A stretch of 64,000 bases of DNA from positions 310,001-374,000 of the forward strand of contig NZ_CP021781.1 of assembly GCF_003290445.1 (NCBI RefSeq), written 5' to 3'. Position 1 is the first letter of the stretch, and every line of letters starts with the position of its first letter. The stretch comes from Francisella adeliensis (GTDB lineage Bacteria > Pseudomonadota > Gammaproteobacteria > Francisellales > Francisellaceae). The translations under genes and the position numbers were made by a program. Shown piece after piece: positions 1-7,597 of this stretch. Under the pieces are notes generated by a model. That model was not told the DNA's origin, did no database searches, and saw only the letters and a list, made by a program, of their open reading frames with translations.

Positions 1-36
1 AATATTTCAGAAAAGCTAAAAGAATTTGAGTATTAA
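1..36 (+). CDS. C-terminal end of an upstream gene (partial)
   Basis: Reading frame 1 runs from the window edge to a TAA at 34-36 and encodes only eleven residues, ending in KEFEY. It stops five bases before the next start codon, which is the tight spacing seen between co-transcribed genes. The product cannot be identified from so short a tail. It could also be chance open frame. Confidence 0.35.
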   Translation, partial: NISEKLKEFEY

Positions 37-41
37 GAAAT

Positions 42-782
42 ATGAAAAACCAAAATCTTAAAGATGTAATTATTTCGCCACCTTTTGGTAAATATATCAA
101 ATTCAAAGAAAGTTCTAATGTTTATGGTTCCTTTACCGTAAATAGGCGTTGGGGACTTATTAAACAAGCTATTAAAACCATTCGTAAAGTAGAGAGAAAT
201 GCTTGGCGTAATAAAATTGGTTTGCGTAACCCAGGTTTAGCAAATATAAACCCACCTAAACGAGCTCAAGATATTATTTCTTTAGCTGCTTTAGAGGTGG
301 CTGATTGGCATAGTTTTGCAGAGACGCTAAAAAGCCCTAAATTTTTTACTCATAAAAATATAGAAGTAAATATAGGTTGTCCAAATGCTGCTATAGTCGA
401 TTTTCCGATAGAATTAGCACCATTATTTGCAGATAAAAACATAATAGTTAAAGTACCGCCAACAATTGATATTAATGCTAAAATTAGAGAGTTTATCAAA
501 GTGGGTATAACATCTTTTCATCTTTGTAATACTATCCCTACACCAAAAGGTGGTGTATCTGGTTACCCGTTGCATCAATATACTTTTCCAGCTATCAAAA
601 AGGCTAGAGAGGAATTTGGCGATAGTATAACTATTGTAGGCGGTGGGGGGATCTATACCCTAGAAGATGCGAAGAAATACTTAGAAATTGGAGCAGACCA
701 CTTAGCTCTTAGTTCAATTATGTTTAACCCTGTCAAGGGTCGAAGACTCGTTAAGCAGATTATAGGTTTGATGAGTAGATAA
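42..782 (+). CDS. Dihydroorotate dehydrogenase-like FMN flavoprotein
   Basis: A 246-residue TIM-barrel flavoprotein of the dihydroorotate/dihydropyrimidine dehydrogenase fold. Visible marks are NIGCPN near residue 110, the lysine strand IIVKVPP near 133, the asparagine loop CNTIPTPKGGVSG near 163 and the phosphate-binding GGGGI near 200, all typical of FMN binding in this family. It is clearly shorter than the 310-340 residues of standard PyrD, mainly at the N-terminus, and its oxidant and true substrate are not evident. The call is therefore at family level, and equating it with PyrD would be inference. No good Shine-Dalgarno precedes the ATG; it may be coupled to the preceding gene. Confidence 0.75.
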   Translation: MKNQNLKDVIISPPFGKYIKFKESSNVYGSFTVNRRWGLIKQAIKTIRKVERNAWRNKIGLRNPGLANINPPKRAQDIISLAALEVADWHSFAETLKSPKFFTHKNIEVNIGCPNAAIVDFPIELAPLFADKNIIVKVPPTIDINAKIREFIKVGITSFHLCNTIPTPKGGVSGYPLHQYTFPAIKKAREEFGDSITIVGGGGIYTLEDAKKYLEIGADHLALSSIMFNPVKGRRLVKQIIGLMSR

Positions 783-865
783 TTTTTTAGGGTTTTAATT
801 GGTTTGATTTTTCCATGAATATAAGTTAAATTAAGCCTCACTATATAAAACTACACTAATAGTTC

Positions 866-1222
866 ATGAAAAAAACTACCATTACACTCTTATTATCTTT
901 AGCTTTTTTTTCACTATATGGTTCCGAGAATTCGAACGAAGAGCCTCCTCTTATTGAAAAAGTAAAAATTAAAAATGATATGGGCGCAATGAATTCTAGA
1001 TTTGAGATCAAGTTTGCTGGGGTTAAAAAAGAAATAAAATCAAATAAAAGTGTAACAATATATAATTCTGAAAACAATACTCCTAGTGCCTGTCAGGAGA
1101 ATAGATACAATGAGTTTACTTGTGAGGTAACTATGTATTATGATGGAATACCTAAAAAGTTTAAGTTTGAACCAACAAAAGAAGTTTATAAAATCTCTAG
1201 CCTTATTGAGAGTGAATCTTAA
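866..1222 (+). CDS. Small secreted hypothetical protein
   Basis: A 118-residue protein of unknown function. Residues 1-20 form a classical signal peptide (MKKT followed by a Leu/Phe-rich core and LYG-S as likely cleavage site). The mature part is charged, rich in Lys, Glu and Asn, with two cysteines near residues 78 and 86 that could form a disulfide after export to the periplasm. No lipobox is visible. It is convergent with sodB, 43 bp apart, and stands alone on its strand. The signal peptide makes a real gene likely. A shadow frame on the other strand was rejected for lacking such features. Confidence 0.65.
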   Translation: MKKTTITLLLSLAFFSLYGSENSNEEPPLIEKVKIKNDMGAMNSRFEIKFAGVKKEIKSNKSVTIYNSENNTPSACQENRYNEFTCEVTMYYDGIPKKFKFEPTKEVYKISSLIESES

Positions 1223-1265
1223 TAAAGTAGAAGTCTGAAATAACGATAGAATTTATTAGAAATGG

Positions 1266-1844
1266 TTATTTGGCAAATTGCTCAGAAACAAATTCCCAGT
1301 TTACTATATCCCATAGAGACTCAACATACTTAGGTCTAGCATTACGGTAGTCTACATAGTAAGCATGCTCCCATACATCAAAAGTTAGTAAAGGCTTTTT
1401 GTTGTCTGTAAGTGGGCAACCAGCATTACTTGTAGTAGTAATTTCTAATTTGCCATGAGAGTTCTTAACTAACCATGCCCAACCAGAACCAAATGTAGTA
1501 ACTGCAGCGTTTGAGAATTGTGCTTTAAACTCATCAATAGAGCCAAAAGTTTCAATTATAGCTGCCTTTAAAGCACTAGATGCTTCAGTTTTCTTTGGGG
1601 ATAAGCAGTTCCAGTAGAAAGTATGGTTATAAACTTGAGCAGCATTGTTAAACATACCGCCACTAGTAGTTTTAATAACTTCTTCAAGGTTTTGGCCATC
1701 ATGTTCAGTGCCTTCAACTAACTTATTTAAGTTAGTTACATAAGTTTGATGATGCTTTCCATAATGGTATTGGATAGTCTCTTTAGAGATTACAGGCTCT
1801 AGAGCATCTTCCGCATAAGGTAATTTTGGTAGTTCAAATTTCAT
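1266..1844 (-). CDS. sodB: Iron superoxide dismutase
   Basis: Converts superoxide to hydrogen peroxide and oxygen in the cytoplasm. The 192-residue length and motifs are those of FeSOD: metal ligands H27 (YHYGKHH), H74 (NHTFYW), D156 and H160 in DVWEHAYY, plus GSGWAWLV and the C-terminal WDIVNW. The whole sequence closely resembles remembered Francisella SodB. A strong Shine-Dalgarno (AAGGAG) lies seven bases before the ATG. It is divergently transcribed from grxD across 131 A+T-rich bases, so the two oxidative-stress-related genes share an upstream region. Confidence 0.97.
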   Translation of the reverse strand: MKFELPKLPYAEDALEPVISKETIQYHYGKHHQTYVTNLNKLVEGTEHDGQNLEEVIKTTSGGMFNNAAQVYNHTFYWNCLSPKKTEASSALKAAIIETFGSIDEFKAQFSNAAVTTFGSGWAWLVKNSHGKLEITTTSNAGCPLTDNKKPLLTFDVWEHAYYVDYRNARPKYVESLWDIVNWEFVSEQFAK

Positions 1845-1975
1845 AGTTAACTCCTTTTGATTAATTTAATCGTTTAATATTTAACTGTATTTAGTATAAT
1901 ATGCTATCATTTTTTTAGAGAAATTTCTAAGCTTAGTAAGCTTATTAGATTAATTTAACCAGTAAGGATATAGTT

Positions 1976-2305
1976 ATGTACACAGCAGAAGAACAACAAG
2001 TCGTTGACAAGATACAAAAGCAAATCACAGAAAACGATATAATTTTATATATGAAAGGTACTCCAAATATGCCACAATGTGGTTTTTCTGCTCATGCATC
2101 TACTGCTGTTAGAGCATGTGGTAAGCCTTTTGCATTTGTTAATATTCTTGAAAACCCAGATATTCGAGCAATACTACCAAAAGTTGCTGAATGGCCTACA
2201 TTTCCACAGTTATGGGTAAAAGGAGAGCTTATCGGCGGTTGTGATATAATTATGGAAATGAAAGAGTCTGGCGAGCTTCAAGAGACTATCAACACAGTGG
2301 AGTAG
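1976..2305 (+). CDS. grxD: Monothiol glutaredoxin (Grx4 type)
   Basis: A 109-residue monothiol glutaredoxin with the diagnostic CGFS active site at residues 35-38, the glutathione-binding WPTFPQLWVKGE segment and GGCDI near the C-terminus. Proteins of this family bind a [2Fe-2S] cluster with glutathione and hand it to Fe-S targets; BolA partners are common but none is in this window. The ATG has an AAGGA Shine-Dalgarno about eight bases upstream. It precedes the FMN riboswitch and is transcribed separately from the riboflavin operon. Confidence 0.95.
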   Translation: MYTAEEQQVVDKIQKQITENDIILYMKGTPNMPQCGFSAHASTAVRACGKPFAFVNILENPDIRAILPKVAEWPTFPQLWVKGELIGGCDIIMEMKESGELQETINTVE

Positions 2306-2345
2306 GCATTTATCCTAAATAATTAATTTTTAGTATATTTTAATA

Positions 2346-2354
2346 TGCTATAAT
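2346..2354 (+). promoter_or_regulatory. Extended -10 promoter of the riboflavin operon
   Basis: The sequence TGCTATAAT is a perfect extended -10 element (TGn followed by TATAAT) ending about ten bases before the first conserved bases of the riboswitch. The -35 area is only a T/A run, which fits a promoter relying on the extended -10. This predicts a transcript starting around 2360 at the 5' edge of the aptamer. Confidence 0.7.
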
Positions 2355-2362
2355 TTAAAAAA

Positions 2363-2500
2363 TCTTCAGGGCAGGGCGTAATTCCCTACCGGCGGTAACT
2401 ATCTTTAGAAGCCCGCGAGCGCTTTTTGAATTTTCAAAAAGGTCAGCAGATTTGGTGAGACTCCAAAGCCGACAGTTAAAGTCTGGATGAAAGAAGATGA
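2363..2500 (+). ncRNA. FMN riboswitch (RFN element)
   Basis: A flavin mononucleotide-sensing aptamer in the leader of ribD. Conserved blocks appear in order: AGGGCAGGG near 2368, CCCTACCGGCGGTAA near 2384, AGCCCGCGAGCG near 2411, GGTCAGCAGA near 2441, GGTGAGACTCCAAAGCCGAC near 2455, a short variable region, then GTCTGGATG near 2481 and a closing AGAAGA strand pairing with TCTTC at 2363. These are the hallmarks of the six-stem RFN fold. It should lower expression of the downstream rib genes when FMN is plentiful. Confidence 0.97.
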
Positions 2501-2639
2501 TTGAAACTCAAGTAAGTTAAATGATTGACAGTGATGTTAATTACTTGATTTATTTAATATATGAGAAAAATATTTAAGTATATTCTTGAGATTTTTTTAT
2601 TCCTGCCCTTAATGTTATTGACAACCTAAAAGCGGCAGT
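2501..2639 (+). promoter_or_regulatory. Riboswitch expression platform / ribD leader
   Basis: The 139 bases between the aptamer and ribD are A+T-rich and gene-free. They hold a T-run at 2592-2598 and, right after it, CCTGCCCT at 2602-2609, an exact reverse complement of AGGGCAGG at 2368-2375 in the aptamer's 5' strand. That suggests alternative pairing between leader and aptamer. I see no strong G+C stem ending in the T-run and no strong Shine-Dalgarno before the ribD ATG, so termination versus translational control cannot be decided by eye. Confidence 0.55.
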
Positions 2640-3710
2640 ATGAAACACATAGACCAATACTATATGCAACAAGCACTAACTCTAGCTAATAGAGGTCGAT
2701 TTAGTGTGTCACCGAACCCAATGGTTGGCTGCATTATTGTTAAAGATGGTTTGATTGTTGGTGAGGGCTATCATGCCCAGGCTGGAAAAGCTCATGCGGA
2801 AAAGTATGCTCTTGAAAAATCTGGTTCAAATGCACAGGGTGCAACAGTTTATGTGACTCTAGAACCATGTTGTCATTTCGGTAAAACCCCTCCATGCACA
2901 AAAGCTTTAATTGAAGCGAAAGTATCAAGAGTTGTTGTAGCTACCTTAGATCCTAATCCTAAGATGGCAGGCAAAGGAATAGATATTCTTTTAGATTCAG
3001 GTATTGAAGCTGAGGTTGGACTTTTAGAAGATAAAGCTCAAGACCTTAATAAAATATTTTTCCATTATCAAAAACATAAAAAGCCGTTTGTATTTGCAAA
3101 ATGGGCAATGTCTTTAGATGGTAAAATTAAAGTTAATTCTTACGATAGTAAAAAAATCAGTTCAAAAGAAGTATTTATAAATACTCATCAGACTAGAAAT
3201 ATCTGCGATGCAATATTGGTTGGTAAAAATACGCTGATTGATGATAACCCTGAGCTAGATGTGCGTATAAACTTAAATAGAAAAATTAACCCAACTAGAA
3301 TAGTTGTTTTTAATGAGATTGAAGATATAAGTGAATCTTGGAAGGTTTTGGATCAAAGAGCTGCTAAAACTATACTTGTATGCACATCTATTGACCAGGG
3401 TGCAAAGGAAAAGCTTGATAATTTAGGGGTAGAATGTTGGATTGTTCCTACCAGAGATAATAATCTTAATTTAGATAGTTTACTTCATAGATTAGGTGGA
3501 ATAGGTATTACTAGTATTTTAGTTGAAGGTGGACAAAAGATATTGGAAAGTTTTATTACACAAGAATTAATCAATGAGTTTATTGTCTCAGTTAGCCCTG
3601 TTGCAATTGCAAAAACCAATCCAAAAAAGAAACTCAAATTTAATAATACTAGATTGTTAAGTAATGATTTACTTATCAACGCGTCATTTGCGGGAGATAA
3701 AAATGTTTAG
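2640..3710 (+). CDS. ribD: Bifunctional riboflavin biosynthesis deaminase/reductase
   Basis: Catalyses deamination and then side-chain reduction of the GTP-derived pyrimidine in riboflavin synthesis. Residues 1-145 form the zinc cytidine-deaminase-like domain with HAE at 52-54 and PCCHFGKTPPC at 76-86. The remainder is the NADPH reductase domain, with KWAMSLDGKI near 158 and the VEGG loop near 304. Length 356 is normal. It is the first gene after the FMN riboswitch, and its stop overlaps the ribE start by eight bases. Confidence 0.97.
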   Translation: MKHIDQYYMQQALTLANRGRFSVSPNPMVGCIIVKDGLIVGEGYHAQAGKAHAEKYALEKSGSNAQGATVYVTLEPCCHFGKTPPCTKALIEAKVSRVVVATLDPNPKMAGKGIDILLDSGIEAEVGLLEDKAQDLNKIFFHYQKHKKPFVFAKWAMSLDGKIKVNSYDSKKISSKEVFINTHQTRNICDAILVGKNTLIDDNPELDVRINLNRKINPTRIVVFNEIEDISESWKVLDQRAAKTILVCTSIDQGAKEKLDNLGVECWIVPTRDNNLNLDSLLHRLGGIGITSILVEGGQKILESFITQELINEFIVSVSPVAIAKTNPKKKLKFNNTRLLSNDLLINASFAGDKNV

Positions 3711-4305
3711 TGGTATAGTACAGCAGTTAGGTATAGTTAAGAAAATATCAATAGTAAATAATGTTAAGACTTTTTACATAGCTTTTGATAATTGTAGTAA
3801 TTGTAATATTGGTGATAGTGTAGCAATCAATGGTACATGTTTAACGGTAACAACAATTAATGCTGAACAGGCTATTGCAAGTTTTGATGTGGTTCCAGAA
3901 ACACTACAAAAGACTAACCTTGATACTCTTGTAGAAGGTGACATTGTAAATACAGAGCTAGCAATTCGTTATGGTGATTTTGTTGGTGGACATGGTGTAC
4001 AGGGTCATGTTGATGAGCAAGGAACTATTAACAGTATCAAAGATGTTGGAGGTGCTTGGTTAATTGAAATATCAGCAACTAAGGGTTTTATTAGATATTT
4101 AGTTGATAAAGGTTTTGTAACTATTGATGGTATGAGTATTACAGTTGTTGAGGTTTTAGAAAGTGGTTTTAGTGTAACTTTGATTCCACATACTATGGAT
4201 TCAACTATAGCAAAAAACTATATCGTAGGGACTAAAGTAAACCTAGAAGCAGATGCTACGGGTAAATATATTTATAAATACATGCAAGGATTTAAGAATG
4301 TTTGA
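3703..4305 (+). CDS. ribE: Riboflavin synthase alpha chain
   Basis: Dismutates two 6,7-dimethyl-8-ribityllumazines into riboflavin. The 200-residue protein has the typical duplicated lumazine-binding barrels: MFSGIVQ at the start, NGTCLTV in the first half, then VGGHGVQGHVD and DGMSITV in the second. A longer frame opens at 3664, but the ATG at 3703 restores the universal MFSGIV N-terminus. The start overlaps the end of ribD by eight bases (ATGTTTAG), and its own end overlaps ribBA in the same way, implying translational coupling. Confidence 0.95.
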   Translation: MFSGIVQQLGIVKKISIVNNVKTFYIAFDNCSNCNIGDSVAINGTCLTVTTINAEQAIASFDVVPETLQKTNLDTLVEGDIVNTELAIRYGDFVGGHGVQGHVDEQGTINSIKDVGGAWLIEISATKGFIRYLVDKGFVTIDGMSITVVEVLESGFSVTLIPHTMDSTIAKNYIVGTKVNLEADATGKYIYKYMQGFKNV

Positions 4306-5509
4306 GCAAATAAAACAAAATGTCAACAATGCCATACAAGCACTTAAAAGTGGTAAAGGTGTGGTTGTAATTGATGATTATGATCGTGAAAATGAAGGTG
4401 ATCTGATATTACCTGGTGAAATGGCAACACAAGAAAATATTGCGTTTATGTTACAGTATACGAGTGGTATAGTTTGCTTAGCAATGGATAGCACTCAAGC
4501 AAATAAACTAAGTCTTGCTCCAATGGTTGCCGCTGATAAAAATAACAGTACTTTTGAAACGCCGTTTACTGTGACAATAGAAGCAAAAGAAGGTGTGACA
4601 ACAGGGGTTTCTGCTAAAGATCGTGCTCAAACTATACAGGTAGCTTCAAAAACCGCAGCTAAAGCTTCCGAGCTAGCTAGACCTGGTCATATATTTCCAT
4701 TGATAGCTAATGATAAAGGTGTACTTGGGCGTAATGGTCATACTGAAGCAACAGTTGATTTGATGAAATTATCAGGTTTTAATAGTGCTGGTGTTTTATG
4801 TGAGCTGATGAATAAAAATGGTACTATGATGAATGGTGACGAACTTGAACGATTTGCTAAAAAGTATGATCTTCCCATACTTACAATAGCTGATTTATAT
4901 CAATACCGTTTAGCAACCGAGGTTTTTGTAGAGAAACAGGCAAGTTCAAAAATGCCATTTGAAGGTGTTGGTGAGCTTGAAATGACTGTTTATAAAGATG
5001 TTTTTAGTGGTGATGAAGTTGTGGTCTTATCTAAAGACTATAGTGGTGATAATCCATTAGTGAGAATGCATTCATCTTGCATAACAGGTGATTTATTTGG
5101 TTCATTGAGATGCGATTGCCAATCTCAATTACATAAAGCAATGCGGATGGTTAATCAAGATGGTGGCTATCTTATATATCTAAATCAAGAAGGTAGAGGT
5201 ATTGGCCTAGTAAATAAACTAAAAGCATACAACCTGCAAATGAATGAAAACATGGATACCATTGAAGCAAATGAAGCTTTAGGTTTACCAATAGATTCTA
5301 GGAAATATGATCTTGCAATACAGGTGCTAAAATATAACCAAATCTCAAGATGTAAATTAATCTCAAATAATCCCAAGAAGATTAATGCTTTGGAAACTGT
5401 AGGCATAGAAGTCGAAACAATAAGCTGTGAAGCTTTTGTTAACTCTCATAATCAAGGTTATTTGAAAACAAAAAAAGACAAAATGAACCATTCAATAAAA
5501 GGTATATAA
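4298..5509 (+). CDS. ribBA: Bifunctional DHBP synthase / GTP cyclohydrolase II
   Basis: Supplies both precursors of riboflavin. The N-terminal half is 3,4-dihydroxy-2-butanone-4-phosphate synthase (DDYDRENEGDL near residue 27, then HTEATVD). The C-terminal half is GTP cyclohydrolase II with the zinc cysteines in SSCITGD and RCDCQSQ and the arginine motif EGRGIGL. The 403-residue length fits a fused RibBA. The ATG at 4298 sits in ATGTTTGA, whose TGA ends ribE. An upstream in-frame ATG at 4253 would lie inside ribE and is rejected. Confidence 0.96.
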   Translation: MFEQIKQNVNNAIQALKSGKGVVVIDDYDRENEGDLILPGEMATQENIAFMLQYTSGIVCLAMDSTQANKLSLAPMVAADKNNSTFETPFTVTIEAKEGVTTGVSAKDRAQTIQVASKTAAKASELARPGHIFPLIANDKGVLGRNGHTEATVDLMKLSGFNSAGVLCELMNKNGTMMNGDELERFAKKYDLPILTIADLYQYRLATEVFVEKQASSKMPFEGVGELEMTVYKDVFSGDEVVVLSKDYSGDNPLVRMHSSCITGDLFGSLRCDCQSQLHKAMRMVNQDGGYLIYLNQEGRGIGLVNKLKAYNLQMNENMDTIEANEALGLPIDSRKYDLAIQVLKYNQISRCKLISNNPKKINALETVGIEVETISCEAFVNSHNQGYLKTKKDKMNHSIKGI

Positions 5510-5521
5510 AAGAGGCTGAAA

Positions 5522-5965
5522 ATGAGAAAAATTGCTATAGTTGTTGCAGAATTTAATGATTTAATAACAAATAAGATGCTTGAGGGTGCTGTGCAAGAAG
5601 CTTATGATCAAGGCTTAACAGATGAGCAGATTGTTATAAAAAAAGTTCCTGGTGCTGTAGAGTTACCTTATGCTGCAAAATTATTTGCTGAAACTAAGCA
5701 GGTTGATGCTATTGTTTTACTTGGTTGTGTAATCCGTGGTGAGACAGATCACTATGATTTTGTTTGTAATCAGGTTAGTGAAGGAACACAAAAAGTAATG
5801 CATCAATATAATTTACCTGTAATTTTTGGTATATTAACCACACATAATAAAGAGCAAGCCTTAGAAAGAGTTGGTGGTAAAAAAGGACATAAAGGCAAAT
5901 ATTGTGTCCAAGCTGCTTTAACTATGGCTAATTTAAAAAAAGAAATAGAGAATAACGGAGCATAA
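5522..5965 (+). CDS. ribH: 6,7-dimethyl-8-ribityllumazine synthase
   Basis: Condenses the RibA/RibD pyrimidine with the RibB four-carbon unit. The 147-residue protein shows the family series EFNDLIT, VPGAVELP, GCVIRGETDHYDFV and the phosphate-binding FGILTT, with HKGKYC near the C-terminus. It lies twelve bases after ribBA with an AGAGG Shine-Dalgarno. It completes a ribD-E-BA-H set in pathway-coherent order. Confidence 0.97.
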   Translation: MRKIAIVVAEFNDLITNKMLEGAVQEAYDQGLTDEQIVIKKVPGAVELPYAAKLFAETKQVDAIVLLGCVIRGETDHYDFVCNQVSEGTQKVMHQYNLPVIFGILTTHNKEQALERVGGKKGHKGKYCVQAALTMANLKKEIENNGA

Positions 5966-5966
5966 A

Positions 5967-6485
5967 ATGCCTTTACAAATTTTGCAGTATCCACATCCAG
6001 TATTAAAAGAAGTAGCCAAAGAAGTTTCAAAAGATGAAATTAATGATGATTTTAGAGCAACTCTTGAAGAAATGGCAGGACTTATGAGTGAAGCTAATGG
6101 CGTTGGGTTAGCGGCTATTCAGGTAGGTATTAAAAAGAGATTTTTTATTATGATTGAGAGTCTTAATAGTGATGAACATAATGTTATAACTATTATTAAC
6201 CCAGAAATAGTTGAAGAAAAAGGAGAGATAAATGATGAAGAAGGTTGTCTGTCTTTTCCTGGTGTTAACGCTAAGGTTAAACGAGCTGAAACTGTAAAAG
6301 TTAAAGGCCTCAATGAGTTTGGTGAAGAAATTGAGGTGGAAAAAGAGGGTTATCTTGCTCGTTGTATTCAGCATGAGATTGACCATCTAAATGGGATTAC
6401 TTTTTTTGACCATTTAGGAGCTATTAAACGCCAGATGATTGAGAAAAAATATAAAAAGCTTATGAAAGAAAATGCAATGGCTTAA
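5967..6485 (+). CDS. def: Peptide deformylase
   Basis: Removes the formyl group from nascent N-terminal methionines. The 172-residue metalloenzyme shows all three family motifs: GVGLAAIQ at 45-52, EEGCLS at 91-96 with metal ligand C94, and HEIDH at 136-140 with two metal ligands and the catalytic Glu. It starts one base after the ribH stop, so it is probably co-transcribed with the riboflavin genes under the FMN riboswitch. Placing def in a rib operon is unusual. Confidence 0.95.
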   Translation: MPLQILQYPHPVLKEVAKEVSKDEINDDFRATLEEMAGLMSEANGVGLAAIQVGIKKRFFIMIESLNSDEHNVITIINPEIVEEKGEINDEEGCLSFPGVNAKVKRAETVKVKGLNEFGEEIEVEKEGYLARCIQHEIDHLNGITFFDHLGAIKRQMIEKKYKKLMKENAMA

Positions 6486-6578
6486 ACTTTTAAGTTAAAT
6501 TAGCTGCAAACCCTTTACTTTTTCTGTAAGCTAGGCAAAAATTGTTGTTGAATTATAAAATATTGGAAATAATAGAAT

Positions 6579-7511
6579 ATGCGCAAAATTGTTAAATTAG
6601 TATCTCTTACTTTTTTACTGTTGGCTGTTGCTTCATGTGGAATGTTAACCGGAGATAAATTTGTATATCTTGGTCATGGAGAAGATACTCCTGATTATCA
6701 GCTTTATTATGATAAAACACGTAAATTATTTTTATTTGTAGATAAGCGAAATGGTTGTTTCCAAAAAGATGATACTGGAACATGTATGGCTTTCACACTT
6801 AAAGAAGCTCGCGAGTTTAGAGAGAAAGTATTATCTAAAATGATAGATATAGACCTTAGATTAACTAAAGATGCTTATGGTGATTATGCAATAAAAGAGC
6901 TTTCAAAGGCGGGTATTACAACGGTTAATAAGCCAATCAAGATCGATAATGTATTTGCTACACCTATTAGGCAGATCGTGCTAGATAGAAAGCAACAATA
7001 CCATTTGGTTAGAGAGAAATTTAAGATAGATGCAAATCTTGTTGCAATGGTAACAAATGGAGACAATGGTAAAAAACGTATAAAAGTTGCTTATACTGTA
7101 GATTTCCCTAGAATTGTTAAAAAATACAATGCAAAATTAAGACCGTTTGTTGTAGATCCGGAGTATATGTATACACATATGACTATTGATTCAGTTCATG
7201 AAGCGAGATTTATGCAAAAAGATGTTATGAAGAATCAAAAGGATGTTACAAAAGAATTGGATAACTATCTTAAGAAGGTTGTTGATGAGGAAGAAAAGCC
7301 AAATGGCCATCCTAAAGAAGTTTTATCACGAAAAGTTGCAAAACTTGAAAGTGATATTGTCACAAATAACATTATGATGGAGCCAAGTGGTTCAACCACT
7401 GTAGATAACGATTCAGCAGCTAGTGGAAGTACTGTTAAAGCTAAAGATCTACCTTTAGATCACACTATGACGGAAGATGAAGCATCAACTGACACTCCTG
7501 ACACTAAATAA
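6579..7511 (+). CDS. Hypothetical lipoprotein
   Basis: A 310-residue protein with a lipoprotein signal: MRKIVK, a hydrophobic core, then lipobox VASC with the acylated Cys near residue 20, followed by Gly-Met. The mature domain is mixed alpha/beta with many lysines. The last ~60 residues are Ser/Thr/Asp-rich and look disordered. No known domain is recognised. It probably sits on an envelope membrane and resembles genus-restricted lipoproteins of Francisella, though that is an impression rather than a search result. It stands alone between def and the glycosyltransferase. Confidence 0.8.
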   Translation: MRKIVKLVSLTFLLLAVASCGMLTGDKFVYLGHGEDTPDYQLYYDKTRKLFLFVDKRNGCFQKDDTGTCMAFTLKEAREFREKVLSKMIDIDLRLTKDAYGDYAIKELSKAGITTVNKPIKIDNVFATPIRQIVLDRKQQYHLVREKFKIDANLVAMVTNGDNGKKRIKVAYTVDFPRIVKKYNAKLRPFVVDPEYMYTHMTIDSVHEARFMQKDVMKNQKDVTKELDNYLKKVVDEEEKPNGHPKEVLSRKVAKLESDIVTNNIMMEPSGSTTVDNDSAASGSTVKAKDLPLDHTMTEDEASTDTPDTK

Positions 7512-7597
7512 ATCTACTTACTTGTAGTTCTAATCAGTTCTTAAAATCTCAAGAAGCTATGTTACAATATGCAAACTTTCTCTACAAATAATTTTTA

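Noticed and set aside
3664-3702. Upstream start for ribE
   Set aside because: The extra 13 residues overlap ribD and would precede the universal MFSGIV N-terminus; ATG 3703 is the family start.
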